Below are positions 1-12,545 of a stretch of 64,000 bases of DNA, piece by piece. The position numbers were made by a program, and so were the translations under genes. The stretch is taken from contig CM067067.1 of the NCBI GenBank assembly GCA_033980235.1, positions 4,269,001 through 4,333,000 on the forward strand. The letters run 5' to 3'. Each line of letters begins with the position of its first letter. Within the stretch, counting starts at the first letter, position 1. The DNA is from Diadema setosum. Taxonomy: Eukaryota; Echinodermata; Echinoidea; Diadematoida; Diadematidae. The notes under the pieces were generated by a model that saw only the letters and a list, made by a program, of their open reading frames with translations, was not told the DNA's origin and did no database searches.

Positions 1-3000
1 ACAGTGCAAGGTGAACTTTCTCTTAATACTGCTGTAAAATGGAAATAAACAAGGAGGATAGTTAGTAACCCACTCTTTTTTTATAATCAAAAAGATATGT
101 TATGGCCAATACCACCCTAGTCGTGAATGCCCCACATTGGATTGGCTGATAACATTTAACCTTCCATACCCAGTTTTATCTTCAATATTCATTTCTAGAC
201 AGTATACTGAAGGAGATAATCGGACAGACTGCCAGCCAGTGACAGGTTTAGACTGGCATGTGGATGGTAGTCCATCAAGCGATAGCGGCATTTTCAAAGT
301 TGTCGACCAGATAGCAGTGCATTATTTTAAACAGTCTTATGATTTACTATGTTACAGCTTAGCAGCATCCCTGGATCCTACATATCAGTTGAAGTGAAAC
401 AGAAGACCCTTCCATACACAAGTATTGGTTTTTACCTTGTGATAGAAAAACTTCATTTTATTTATTGTCATTCACAGATCAACAGCTTCGACTCAGCTTC
501 AAGCAAAGTACATTTAATTTCTAACTGCACATACCAAATGATAACCTTAGCATGACCCTAAGCACCCTCACTCAAGCTCAGTGCATTCACTTGGATAATG
601 AGTTTTTGTTTTTTTTAAGTATATTGTCTTTTTGTATACTGTTCACACAAACTGCATGAGGCATATCATGAGGGTCTAAAAAAAATCAAGAATGACTGTT
701 TTTTTATTGTAATGCAATCATGATAATCAGTGATTTTTTTTAAATCAACATTCACACAAAAGAATCAGTTTTTGCAGCACATTTCCAAAATGGTTTATGA
801 TTTTTTTTTTCAGGTGTGTGTCAATGGGCCTATAAGGATATCAGTTTGAATGAGATAGTGTAAGATGTTTACAGGGAAAGAGGGAAAATGGAAAGGCTAG
901 AGAAGAACTGGACTACAGATAGAGGACTAAGGCTGTGTATGTGGGTGTGAGAATGTTTACAGGTGAGTGCTGATTTCTGATTCAGACAAAAGACTCCCTA
1001 GATAACTGTAATACAAATATCTAGGGTACGTTCTATGGTGGGTGATTTTCACGTTTGTTGCACATTCACATGCTACTTAATGTTTACCTTCTTCTGCACT
1101 GTGTATCCATGTATACCAAGTACCTTACCAAGTGCAAAAGTCATGTGATATAAAAAGTGATTTTTTTTTAGGACATGGCCTAATTTGAAGGGTTTGATTT
1201 GATTTGTGATAAATTTAGTTATTGTTTTTCTGTTGTCTTGTGTGTAGACTAATATGGCAAACTCGAATACAACATTTCTTTCTGAAAGACATAAACAAAA
1301 TCAACAAAGTCATCTCAAATTTGCTGGTGCTATGATGAGGTAGTCTTTATTTTACATTATATTTGAAATTTCAGCTCCACAGCATAGAATTTACATTAAA
1401 AAAAAGGTTTTGTGGCTCCATTAGTTTGTAAATGTGACCCATCAACACAGTAAATGTGATAGCAGTGCATCCGTCGAAGCTGACAAACCTGCTAAATAAG
1501 TTTAGAATGATTTGGAAGAAATACAAGGAATTCAACGTTTGTTAAAAATCAAAAACTTCATATCTTCTGTATGAATTTGAGAGTCTAGAAATGTCTTGAT
1601 GGGGGAAACATTTTGTTGTAAATGAATCCTTTCATTGTAACCATTCAAGTTATCACATTATGATAAAATGCTTAATCACTGCACACTTGACTATGTCCAA
1701 ACTTCAAATCCAAATTTCTTAAATTGTGTACATGTTGTGGCCTGCTTTGATCCTATAGGCCTAGTTTCTATAGGATATCTGTCTTCTAGTGGGTTTTTGA
1801 AACTAAAGTGGGGCATATTGCACATGACAGGAATATGGACAAGGAGATTTCAAATATGAAAGTATCTTTAAATCAATGTCAAGCAACTTTATCAGGTTTC
1901 AGTGATGATGGATCAGCTTAATCTCCCGATCTCAATTTTATATCATTTTCAGTGTAATATCAAATGTTAGACAATTTTGCAGTCATAACATAGCAATGGA
2001 CAATTCTGTATGTTAGATGTGGGAGTTGAATTCTTCTAGAGTGCTGTTTGTACAGTTTGCGGGCTTTTTTGTATTCCATAAACCGTTTGTTTTTTTGGTG
2101 GAGACATTGGGACTGAGTTTAGATGACGACTGTGTAGGTCAGCAGGAAATGGTGTAGAATGGAATAATATTTTTGAAAGGAAGGAAACTATCTTGGTCAC
2201 GCTGTCTGCGTGAGGGTCATCTAGCCATGTAGCTAGCATGTCCGACTATGTCTTAACAGGATCGTAGACAATATGCCAACTGTTCTGTGATTCCCCACAA
2301 TTGCCATAATTGACAATCGATGCACGCCTAATGGGCAGTAGTACAAAGCCTGGTTTGGGAAATGGGCGATAAATAAGTCTAGGCAAGGAATAACAAGTTT
2401 GTTACTATTGACCATTCAGGACCAATGGCTATCTATTGCAATGAAGTAATTGAAGTGTACACAATGGAAGCATCATTAAAATACTCTTTGATAACTGCTA
2501 TAAAAATCATCCACATATGTATGTCACAAACAGGATTCTTGCAGCAAAATGCATCTTATGTCAAGCAGTGCCAACCAATATCAGTTTTAAAGAGGATGTT
2601 TACAAGTTTGTCATGTATCAAGAAATTTCTTGACCCTGAGGCAAAGATAATTGACATTATCTGAACATGTTATACTGGCTGAGTCTTACAGTCACAGAGG
2701 ATAATCCAAAATCTCCTATATAACAAGTGTTGTCAGCAAATACAGAGAAAGCATTTTAAGACTGACATTTTCAATATTTGTTAACATGTATTGAAGCACA
2801 TTCATTCCTGTATTCTGTACTGATTTAATAACAAAGTTGCAGAGTTTCGATAATAAGATTCATCCCATCAACCCAGATTATCCCATCTCCCTAATTATTG
2901 CCGAAACTGTGAGTAAGGTTTTCTGTCCATTCTATCCGTCTGTCTATCAGCCTCTGTGATCATTGCTTCCTTGATCTAATGATGAAATGTAGCTTTAGTG

Positions 3001-6000
3001 GGGCTATTCTAACTCATAAGACCTTCAAAAATATAGTTTAGCAGTGAATTAAATGGCACTTTCAGACATAAAATCATGATTGGAGCTGAAACAGAGTAAA
3101 GTCAGACGATACTCAATAATGCAATTTAAAGGGAGCGTTGCATCTGTTGAAGGAGGTGGCCAAAACAAATGAAATATAGGATCATCCACTGAAGACTAAA
3201 TCAGTATCAGTGGTCCATGAAGACCCATCAGTGACTATAATTGGACTTGTAAGAAATCAAATAGGAGTTGGATTACTCTGCAACAAGTTTCCCCACTATG
3301 CAGACATTCGTAGAATTACTGGTATTAGGTCTATGTTTAGTAAGAATGTAATCTGTCATCAAATATTTTGAAGGAGATATGAGAAAAGAATCCACTCCCT
3401 TTAATTTTGGTGTGAAATCCATATGTCTCCTTGTTTATCGACTACTTCCACTTCATCCAATGCATCAAATTCGACCCTGTCACAGAGTTCAAGTTACTTT
3501 ACAATGTCTGAGCTTCCAAAGTTAAACTGCTTTGCCAGATTTCTCTTTTTTTTTCTATCTCTCTCTCTGTCTGTTCCTGTTCTGTACTTTTACTTCTTAT
3601 GGATTGATTTATTAATCATCAATGTATGATTTCCAGCAAATTGACATCAGCGCCAAATGTTACTTATTTTGAATGCAAATTTGAAAGAAATAACATGCCT
3701 ACCAAATACTCGATAGTCGCAAGTCGTGATTGAATTGTAGAGCCAGCCCCCTTCCCCCAGTTAGAATTTCGCATTCTCAAGTTGGATTTCTGACAATTTC
3801 ACACGGTCAGCTGAGGGAGACGTGTAACTATGGAAGAAACAGTAACAATGTCGAGGTTTACTCAGTAAACAGCACATGATCCCTAACCCCGGTGGGTTAA
3901 AATGATGAAAGGAGGTAAGAGAAATGACAGATGTCTAAGAGGAAGGATGTTATTTGTATGGGAGACAGCATTGGGGTAGGAAAAATGATTAATAAGTGGT
4001 AGGCCTACGCGCCATTTCCAGCGAATGAAGGTAACCATTTCCTTCTGACACGAGACAGCCAACTTGAGAGGAAGATCACTATGGGTTGATCAAGCCTGAT
4101 TTATCAAACTTCCTAAAATTATATCTGTGCAACTGTTTTATTAATTGAAAGAATACCATTGTACATAAGACGACAAACTTCTTAAAAGGAAATATAATAG
4201 TCCCATGTTGTAAACAGTAAGTAATTATTATCTGTTTAACCTAAGTAATTATTATTTGGAGATAAATAGATTTCTACTCTTTAATCATTTAGTTTGAAAG
4301 GGTTTTCATTGTAGGGCTTCTTTTCTTTTGGTTTTGTTTTGGATTGTTTTAAAGTATGGACAGCCATTCATTCATTCATTCATTCATTCATTCATTCATT
4401 CATTCATCTCGCTAGTATATAACTTCGGAATTATCAAGAATAGTTACAATGTCTTTGTTCTTGGCCAGACCTGACCCCTTTGCTTTAGTCTCCAGCAGAC
4501 ATCAAGATAACCAGACTTGTATCTCTCTCTAGAGAGAGAGGGGAACCCTCGGTGAGACCGCTTGCTGATACGAGGGGTATTTTGTTCGGACCTGGGGTAG
4601 GTTGAACAATTGGGTATCACCCCCAAGAAGGCGGTAGGATTTCTCACGACAGGGGGACTCCTTGGAAAACGGGGAGTCACTGTCCTGTGCAATTAAAGTG
4701 ATGTGTCATTGATGCCAGTTTGACGGACATTGAATGCTCTGGAAGACAGCCGAATGTTGTCGCCGGTCGTTCACCCCAGATGATGATGTCGTGGCACCAT
4801 GCGTTGACTGGAAGGGAAAGAGGTGATTGGAAATGCAGTTTGTAATTGTCACCCACAGATTTTGATGGGTGAAACTGTAATTTGAGAGACACCATCAAAC
4901 ATTTGATCTAACTAATTTAAGAAAAATTGCAGGAATGCAAATTCCAAACAATTTTTCTTTTGTGCGTCAAGATTTCATAGTTTCCCCTCACCAGATAACC
5001 ATGTTGTCAAGCAGAGTTTGGTGTACAAAGAGTTGAAGAAAACATTTTTTGCGTTTCCTGTTTGCAATATCATCCCTTGGATACATGATAACTAGATTGC
5101 CTGGAATTGCCATTTCTATAAGACACAGAAATTAGACAACAGAATGCCAGAATAATGAACAGTTTTATTCTCTGATACAGTATGCATTAAATGGAACTCA
5201 CCAGTCTTTAGTTACGAGAAAACTGTACACACCAAATATATTCAGTGACTCTAATTTTTATCGAATCAGGACTTCCCGACAATTTTGGAGTGTACATGTC
5301 ACAGTCATTTCAGGATCAAAGTAAATTTGTGTGTGTGTGTTTTTTTATATCACAAATAACACTTGACTTGCAAAATTCATGCATACAAAAATTTGCAAAA
5401 ATATTTGGTGTAGACAGTAGTGTGATTCTCTGTAATCAGTTCTGTCTCAAAGAGTTTTTGTGTAAATATCATCAAGTATTTACAGTTCTCACACAAATGG
5501 TTGGATAATCTGTACAAACATCTACACTAGACACAAACTGTTTTGCCATGAATATCAGAAATAATGTACGCTTTGACTATTTAAACTATCACACACTGAT
5601 ATTGATTAGATATTGTATAGAGTCAGATCATTCATACCTTTTTATGCCTTTTTTTAATGAAAGTATTTGTTGAAAAATACATGGGCAAGAAGCAGAAACT
5701 TCAGCCCTCCCATCAACTCAAGTTCTTTCATATTTTTGCTTACTGTATGCAGCCCATGATTTACACAGCTACAGAAAGTAGGGGCAGTCTGAATTTCACT
5801 GTGTTTCCCTTCATTTGATGGTCCATAAATCCAATCATGCTGATGGTCTCTGTGGATGTTTCCACAAAAAAAGAAGAGAGAAAAATAACCAATGCTTAGA
5901 GGCTGAAAACTGTTTTCAAAAGCTACCGGGATTCCTTGCTATGACTCGAGGATCAGGTAAATATACCGTCCTCTTGACAATGATTGACCCAGTCTATAGT

Positions 6001-6807
6001 GCTAGAAGACCAGTGAAAGGAAAGGCTCAAAAACCCCAATCCAATATATAGCAAAACCTTTTGCTGGCTTTTTTTTATCATCAAAAAGACAAGTCTGATG
6101 TTGAAAAAATTTTGCAGTATTCTCACACTCTAGCAATACATATTTTGAATGAAACTATAAGTTCTTAAAAGACATTGAGGATTAGGCAGGGTCATTTTTT
6201 TCTGTTGCCTTTGTCAGTGAGCATTGGAAGGACTTTTTTTTTTGGTCAAATTACAGTTTAGTCTGTCATGTGGAAAGTTGAGTGAATAGAAAGAGAGAGG
6301 TTGTATGGGTAGATAAAGCCTTCTTAACATAGTCGACACAAGAGGGTGGGGGTATTCATTCAAAATGCACATTTTTGCTCACTCAACTCCATGTTCCTTT
6401 TCACATATAGTTCATTGTCTCCTAAGATCATGTTTTGCTGCATGTTTACTGTGAAGGGTAGCCATGGTGCAGAAGTTGAAAATTAACAATGCCAAGACAC
6501 AGATGAGGATGAATTATTTGTGATTGTAACCATATCTTTATAAGTCAGTGTAATCCTTAAAAAGAGAAGCATGCAAACTTTTGAGCTTGCATCAAACGTA
6601 GCAGAGGAGCATGAACAACTGCCTTTTATTACCAGAGTAATGCAGTTTTTCTATAAAGACGTCATGTAATAAGTAAACAAGATGAAATACTTTGTCATCT
6701 CGGAGCTGTAGGATTATGACTCAGAACAGACTGAAGCTACATGCTGGCTTTGACCTAGTGAAAATTAACCCACTCAGCTGTGCATGCCATTCTACAGTTT
6801 TGTGGTA
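1..6807. other. Non-coding DNA upstream of the DIPK2-like exons
   Basis: No convincing gene was seen on either strand. Open frames here are short, lack recognisable domains and have no codon bias. The sequence is AT-rich with scattered homopolymer T runs. A (CATT)n microsatellite (4365-4407) and a short perfect purine/pyrimidine palindrome of CTCT/AGAG near 4522-4541 are the only distinct structures. It could be 5' intronic DNA of the DIPK2-like gene, because the first exons of that gene have not been located, or it could be intergenic. Confidence 0.5.
4365..4407. repeat. (CATT)n microsatellite
   Basis: About ten uninterrupted CATT units. It is a simple tandem repeat with no coding value. 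Confidence 0.95.
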
Positions 6808-6811
6808 TTAA

Positions 6812-7746
6812 AGATAATAAAAAGTTTTGGTACCTCAAAAGTGTCCTTGAATTTCCTTGTCTTAGTTTGTGTTTCAGGTTAAAGTACCTTTCATATAACT
6901 AACACTGTGAGACTTACTCGCCCCAAAGTGCTCTCATGTCTTAGTAATCATGCAATTAACTGCGATCAGCAGCCCCATACGCATAGCGACCAGCAGTCCC
7001 ATACGCATAGAGTAATCGGGCTTCGCATTGTAGCATTCAGGATCATGACAGATTTAGTATCGCAGGGTAAATGTCAACTTAAAATCCCATAAATTCGTCA
7101 ATTTGAAGACTTACCAATTAAGTTGAAGTATTGAAAATAGACTTCTGGCAACGTTTGGTTCTGCCTATAGTCCCTTTCTATTCGAATTGATGACACACAG
7201 ATTTCAAATCCATGAACGGATAAGATGTTTGTGTGCGCATGCGCTGGCCATGGTATCCAGTGTATGTAGCTCTCCCAAGGTCCTCTCGACCGAGTCACAT
7301 TCAGTCATCACTTCGAACAGAAAGGGACTATTGGCAGAACCAAACGATGTTCGAAGCCTGTTTTCAATACTTCAACTTAATTGGTAAGTCTTCAAATCGA
7401 AGAAATTTTTGGATTTTGAGTTGACATTTACCCGCGATACTAATTCTGTCATGATCCTGACTGCTACAATGCGAAGCCCCATTACGCTATGCGTATGGGG
7501 CTGCTGGTCGCAGTTAGCTATGCGTGCAATGGGCTGCACGCTGCTGGTCGCAGTCAGTGGTTTCGTACAATATTTATAGACGCTGTAGCGTCGGCTCTGG
7601 TACGAAACCATTATTGCATGATTACTAAGACATGAGAGCACTGTGGGGCGAGTAATTCTCACAGACAACGTACTTTAACCTGAAACACAAACCAAGACAA
7701 GGAAATTCACGGAAGCTTTTGAGGTACCAAAACTTTTTATTATCTT
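6812..7746. mobile_element. Foldback (long inverted-repeat) element 1, TTAA-bordered
   Basis: The left arm (about 6811-7196) is the near-exact reverse complement of the right arm (about 7304-7746), leaving a loop of roughly 100 bp. Outer ends read AGATAATAAAAAG and CTTTTTATTATCTT. TTAA lies immediately outside both ends (6808-6811 and 7747-7750), which suggests a TTAA target-site duplication, although the palindromic ends make the exact border ambiguous by one base. Internal matches include a block with GACTTACCAATTAAGTTG in the left arm and its complement in the right. There is no transposase ORF, so it would have to be mobilised in trans. A transcript through it would fold into a hairpin of about 0.4 kb. 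The right arm carries an extra small hairpin that the left lacks. Confidence 0.85.
7558..7610. repeat. 53-bp hairpin nested in the right arm of foldback 1
   Basis: TGGTTTCGTAC at 7558-7568 is the exact reverse complement of GTACGAAACCA at 7600-7610. A second inner stem, GACGC/GCGTC, lies at 579-583/588-592 of the same kilobase. The left arm of the foldback lacks this segment, so it probably arrived after the two arms were formed. It may be a very short MITE or the remnant of one. Confidence 0.7.
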
Positions 7747-7750
7747 TTAA

Positions 7751-10700
7751 GTATAATTGCAAGTCCATCAACATCACTAATTTATGCTGCTGTTTTGTGT
7801 GACTATTTCTCCTATTTGGTAGCTCCATTTCCATTAATGGAGAGGAAAATGTGATTTTTCAGATGACTGCTTGATATCATAATTTCATGGACCAGCAGGG
7901 CTTAAAGAGTTTCATATCCTGTCCAATTGTGAGCCTCGTATCATCAAAGGAGAACTTTCTGACATGGTGAATGCATGTATGATGGTACACAGAACATGGA
8001 GGTGTAGACCTATTTGCCAGCCGACCATTAAGCGGAAGCATATGAGACAGCATTAATCTTATCTATGTGATGCAGTCTGAATGTTGTAGGAGGGGTTTAG
8101 CGCTTCTCGAAGTTGTGATCCGATAGAATCACACTCCAAATGACTTCAAAACTCTTCCTTTGACTAACGATGAATGTTGCTATCTTTTATTGTGGCCGTT
8201 CATTTGCAGCACCCTCCTGCTCGATCAAGATAATTACTTCCACTAACCTGCTTTGTCAATGTTATAGAGATGCAATCACAATAGACAAGAGGTTATTGTT
8301 TGTTCAGAATTCATGACAAATGTACCTATTTTGAAGATAAGAGTGCATGTACAGTCAACATTTTTATATGAATTGTAGATGTGAGATTCTTTATTTATTC
8401 ATATTTTAATGTGTCAGCATAGACTGCAATTGGAAAACGTAATGATGCCAATTTATCACTAATCCATATAAGCATGTCATGCCCTGTAGCTTTTGCCACT
8501 TAAAAGTACAAAAGGGGAATGAATATTTTGCTGTTTCTTATTAGCTTGCCTGCCTTACCCCTCTCCACATAGCCCGTAAATATGTTCTCCATTTATTCAT
8601 CTTTTCATCCACGTTCCTAATTCTATCTCTCCATCCATCCATTCATCCCTATCTCCCCCATTTCCTTCTCTCTCAGCTAACAAACATTATTTGTCGGCTT
8701 ATCGTTTGCTCTTCTCTTTTTTTTTCTTCTTTTTTGACTTTACCCCTGTGGCACAGAGTGTACAGATCAATCTTTATAACCAAATACATGATTAGCGAAT
8801 AATAAGAGTTCTTTTGGTGCCAGCCAAATTCAAAGTGCCTTGCCTCGCCCCATTTGCTCCATTCATCTTTTTGGAAAAAAAGAGAATGAATATATATATC
8901 ACACTTCTTCACAGGGCATCGACCTGTGTAACACCTCGCGATCAAGTTTAGTTGATTATTATTTTTGTCTGGCACACCTCTGCGATGTCTTGTTACATTT
9001 CCTTTCATGCTTGGTTGCCGATTCTGCAAGTTTTTATATGCATTCTGTTCCTTCCAAGATACATACCCAAGTGCATTCCAAAGATTTCATAGTTGTCTAT
9101 TTACTCTTTCAATATTTTTGCACAAATATGTTTACATTACCAAAAGACCAACAGAGTTATTGTTGGGTGGAAAAAACCCCAACATACTCATTGCATTCTC
9201 CTTACTAAGTGCTACAGTGAAATTAAATGTAAAGCACAATGAGCACAGTTGGCTTGGAAACAGAATCTCATATAATTGCATGTATTTTTATTCATTCTTA
9301 TACTATTTATACTTATGTAGTTGTACCTAAAATATACTTTGAGGTAAAAGTTCATCCCGTGTAGTAAAAGTTCATATTCTGAACTTCTGAGACTTTGGAT
9401 TACATGTATTATGTTATTCCTTTGTTGCTCTCAAAAAACCACTAAGCCCAACAATTAAATGGCCAATTACACAGTTACTTTGGCGATTAACCACCACAAG
9501 AACTGAAAACGTTGATGAGGTCATCTGGAGGTTGCCATGAGAGATGAAAGAAAATGTATGGAAAGGTTTATTTCACCTTCCATCACCCCTGGTTCCTGGA
9601 GTCATTAACACTCAGCAGGTTTGGTCAAATGTGTCACTGTTGAGTAGACCATGATTGAATATTATTCTTTTAATCTGCTTGATCCATTTAATTTGAGTTG
9701 GATTTGCTGTTAGCTAAAAACCCATAAGGCCATTTTGGAGTTGCCATAAGAGGTAAGGGAAAGATTGGCATTGGTTTACATTGGTTTGGTCTCAAATGAT
9801 AGTTGGTACATATTTTATGACATTCGTATGCAAAGCTCTATTTCTTACTTTATTCTCCTCTATGAAGTGACGTTGTACAGAGTTGTTTTGTGCTCGATGG
9901 CTTATTTATTTGTTTACTCATTTGTTTGTTTGCAGATTAGACAGCTTTGTGTTTAGCACACACCACAGACAATGAATCAAATAGTCGTGAACCTGTCTCT
10001 GTCAAGAGCCAATCACAGACGGAGCGTGAACTCTGAAATTGGCATTTATTGATGTGGCACGGTTGATTTACTGAAAACCGATGCTAGCTGACACAAGAGG
10101 ACCATTAAACTAGAACTTAACCTTTAGGCCCACAGAGAAATTAACCTCTAGCCCACCCAGTTCCTAGACTTGATCTCAGCAAGTAAATATCTTAAGGACG
10201 TTTTCATTGATAAAAGTTAATCAGCTGTTGAAGGGTGACAAGCCAGGAGTATTGGGTCAGTTTTACAGGACTCAGAGGTTAGAATGATGGGAAAGATTGT
10301 GATAAAAATATTTCATTAAAAAAATTATATTTGGCCTTTTGTGAGCCCTCTGCCAAAAAGGAATATTCTGTATCAGTTTTACTGTAGTTAAAATGAACAA
10401 GTCTACAGAGTGAGAAAGGTTAGACTGTGTAGCTAAGATGATCAAAGCAAGAAGATAAACACAGCTCAGTAGAAATAAAGGCCTGCTGAACTGTGTGCAA
10501 CTGATGATTGAAATTTCAAACATTTTGTTTTGCTGCGAGCCAACGTAATTCCTTCTTTTTTGAAAGCACAATCACTTGAACTTTCCATGGCCCTGATCTA
10601 TTTTAGAAACATTTATTTGCAGTAAAAGTACCTTTGCTTTGTTCAAATCTACCCGTTATTTCTTAGCAAGCCAACCTATCTTTCATTCATTCACGGTGGG

Positions 10701-12405
10701 CAGGCCAAGAGCGACTTAATGCTGTGTAGTTTCCTTCATCAATCAACCACCAACTTCTTTTTTGGCAACTGACACTACAATGTCATGAAATTCTGTAAAT
10801 CAGAATGACTAATGGGCATTGACAAGCCAAAATTCTCTCCCAAGTAAAATTAATTTGATTTTGATATTTCTATTTTGGTTTCTTTCATTCTTTACCTGGC
10901 CCAGTATCATATCAGCCCGAGGCTCAATGGTTTGTGGTTCTCTCCGATTTAAGTTTATTTAAGAGTATTCAGGTGAAACCCAAGCAAAACTGACCTTCAT
11001 CTGTGTGATTGATAACACTTGGATTGGGGCAGCATTGATTATTTGTTTGTCATTGAACTACAGGCCAGAAGGCATGTCACTAAGGGACAAATCAAGTGTC
11101 AAACTTGAATTGTCACACATCTCTTTATCTGTGGGAAAGTTCTGTCGATGGAATGATAGAAGCATATATTATTCTTGATTGAGCTTCTGATATCTAAAGT
11201 ATTACATAGAAGTAACCAATCAATATGTGCTTTTTTGATCTATGGCAATTTTATTCTGTTTTGTGAACAATAGATTGAAAGTTGGTGAACTATAAACATA
11301 TTGAGTGCATTTTTCTTACTCCTAGATGCCTTCGTAATCATCATGTCATTTGTTGCTTTTTTCAATATTCATCATCCGAGAAATGATAAACAACAGTTCA
11401 GGCGAAGGTGATGCCAACTGTTCTAAACATAAACATTTGAATACCAGTCCCCCCCCCCCCTCCTTTTTTTTTTTTCGAATTCATGTTGTGTGCATTGTTA
11501 ATCATTCACAAGGAATTTCATTATGATATTAACAAAAAAAAACAAAGATTAAAAATGAATTGGGGGAGGGGAATGCAAATTCAAACTTCATTCTTTCTCA
11601 ATTTTATATCAAAAGTAAGATTTGGTATAGGAATGGCAAGTTGTTGATGTGCATTTATAAAGGGTAGTCAGTAAGTTTTTCATTGCAGTCATTTTATTTT
11701 TTAGCTTCCCTTGGAGAGCGTTCCCTTTCAACACCTAGCAACATAAGGGGAGTAATTATTCAGTGTTGTAACTGGAAGCGCAAAATCACTTCCTGTTTTG
11801 GTGGCGGATAGGGCTGAGTGATGGATCTTACACAAAGTAGTTCTGGCACGAGATGTAATACTCGGGCAGGCGTAGAAGATCTTGGTAAGATTTTAATGAA
11901 AACAAGTCCCTTCTTTATCCCAGGGGAAACTGGATGTTCTGTTGCCGAAGATATTACATTAGACATTTTGCCAAAGATATCACATTAGATTACACATGAA
12001 AGATGTTTTCTTGGTGTTCCCTGTGAATTATTAAGAGATTCTGATGGCAGAAGCACCCACATGCAAGACAGGATAGTTGGTCACAAACAAAAATATTTTG
12101 ATGAGAGAGGTTTGTTCATTGTGGATGATGTTTTCCAAAAAGGCAAAATTTATTTGATGTCACGGGAGGTTGATTCCTTAAAGAAATGTGCTATGTTTGT
12201 TTCTTCTACTGGCCTGGATCAAGCTGGGTTTGGCTTTGCCTGGTCAGTCTTATACTTGTGTTTCATAGTCATTTAGTTTTGAAAGTTGTGATTATTTGTT
12301 AACTGATAGTCATAAAGAAACATGTCACGTACATTGTAGCGATATTGTCATTATTAAAACAGTAGGGGACAGCAAGTGGAGGCCCATTGTGCTTTGCGCT
12401 TTTGT
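7751..12405. other. Non-coding DNA, no gene recognised
   Basis: Only short chance-like open frames are present. A segment at about 8100-8310 has mixed composition and clustered SOX-like (ACAATAG, TTATTGTTTG) motifs and could be regulatory, but this is a weak impression. Around 11640-12250 several open stretches on the + strand are interrupted by stops. I recognise no protein family in them. Confidence 0.45.
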
Positions 12406-12545
12406 GTTTGGTTTGGTTTGGTTTGGTTTGGTTTGGTTTGGTTGGTTTGGTTTGGTTTGGTTTGGTTTGGTTTGGTTTGGTTTGGTTTGGTTTGGTTTGG
12501 TTTGGTTTGGTTTGGTTTGGTTTGGTTTGGTTTGGTTTGGTTTGG
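12406..12545. repeat. (GTTTG)n minisatellite, about 27 copies
   Basis: A 140-bp array of the pentamer GTTTG with a single one-base deletion near 12440. Because the period is 5, every frame on both strands stays open, giving artificial FGLVW-type or NQTKP-type peptides. These are not genes. Confidence 0.97.

Noticed and set aside
11640..12276. Possible decayed coding region ending in the frame starting at 12061
   Set aside because: Open stretches are broken by several stops and match no family I know.
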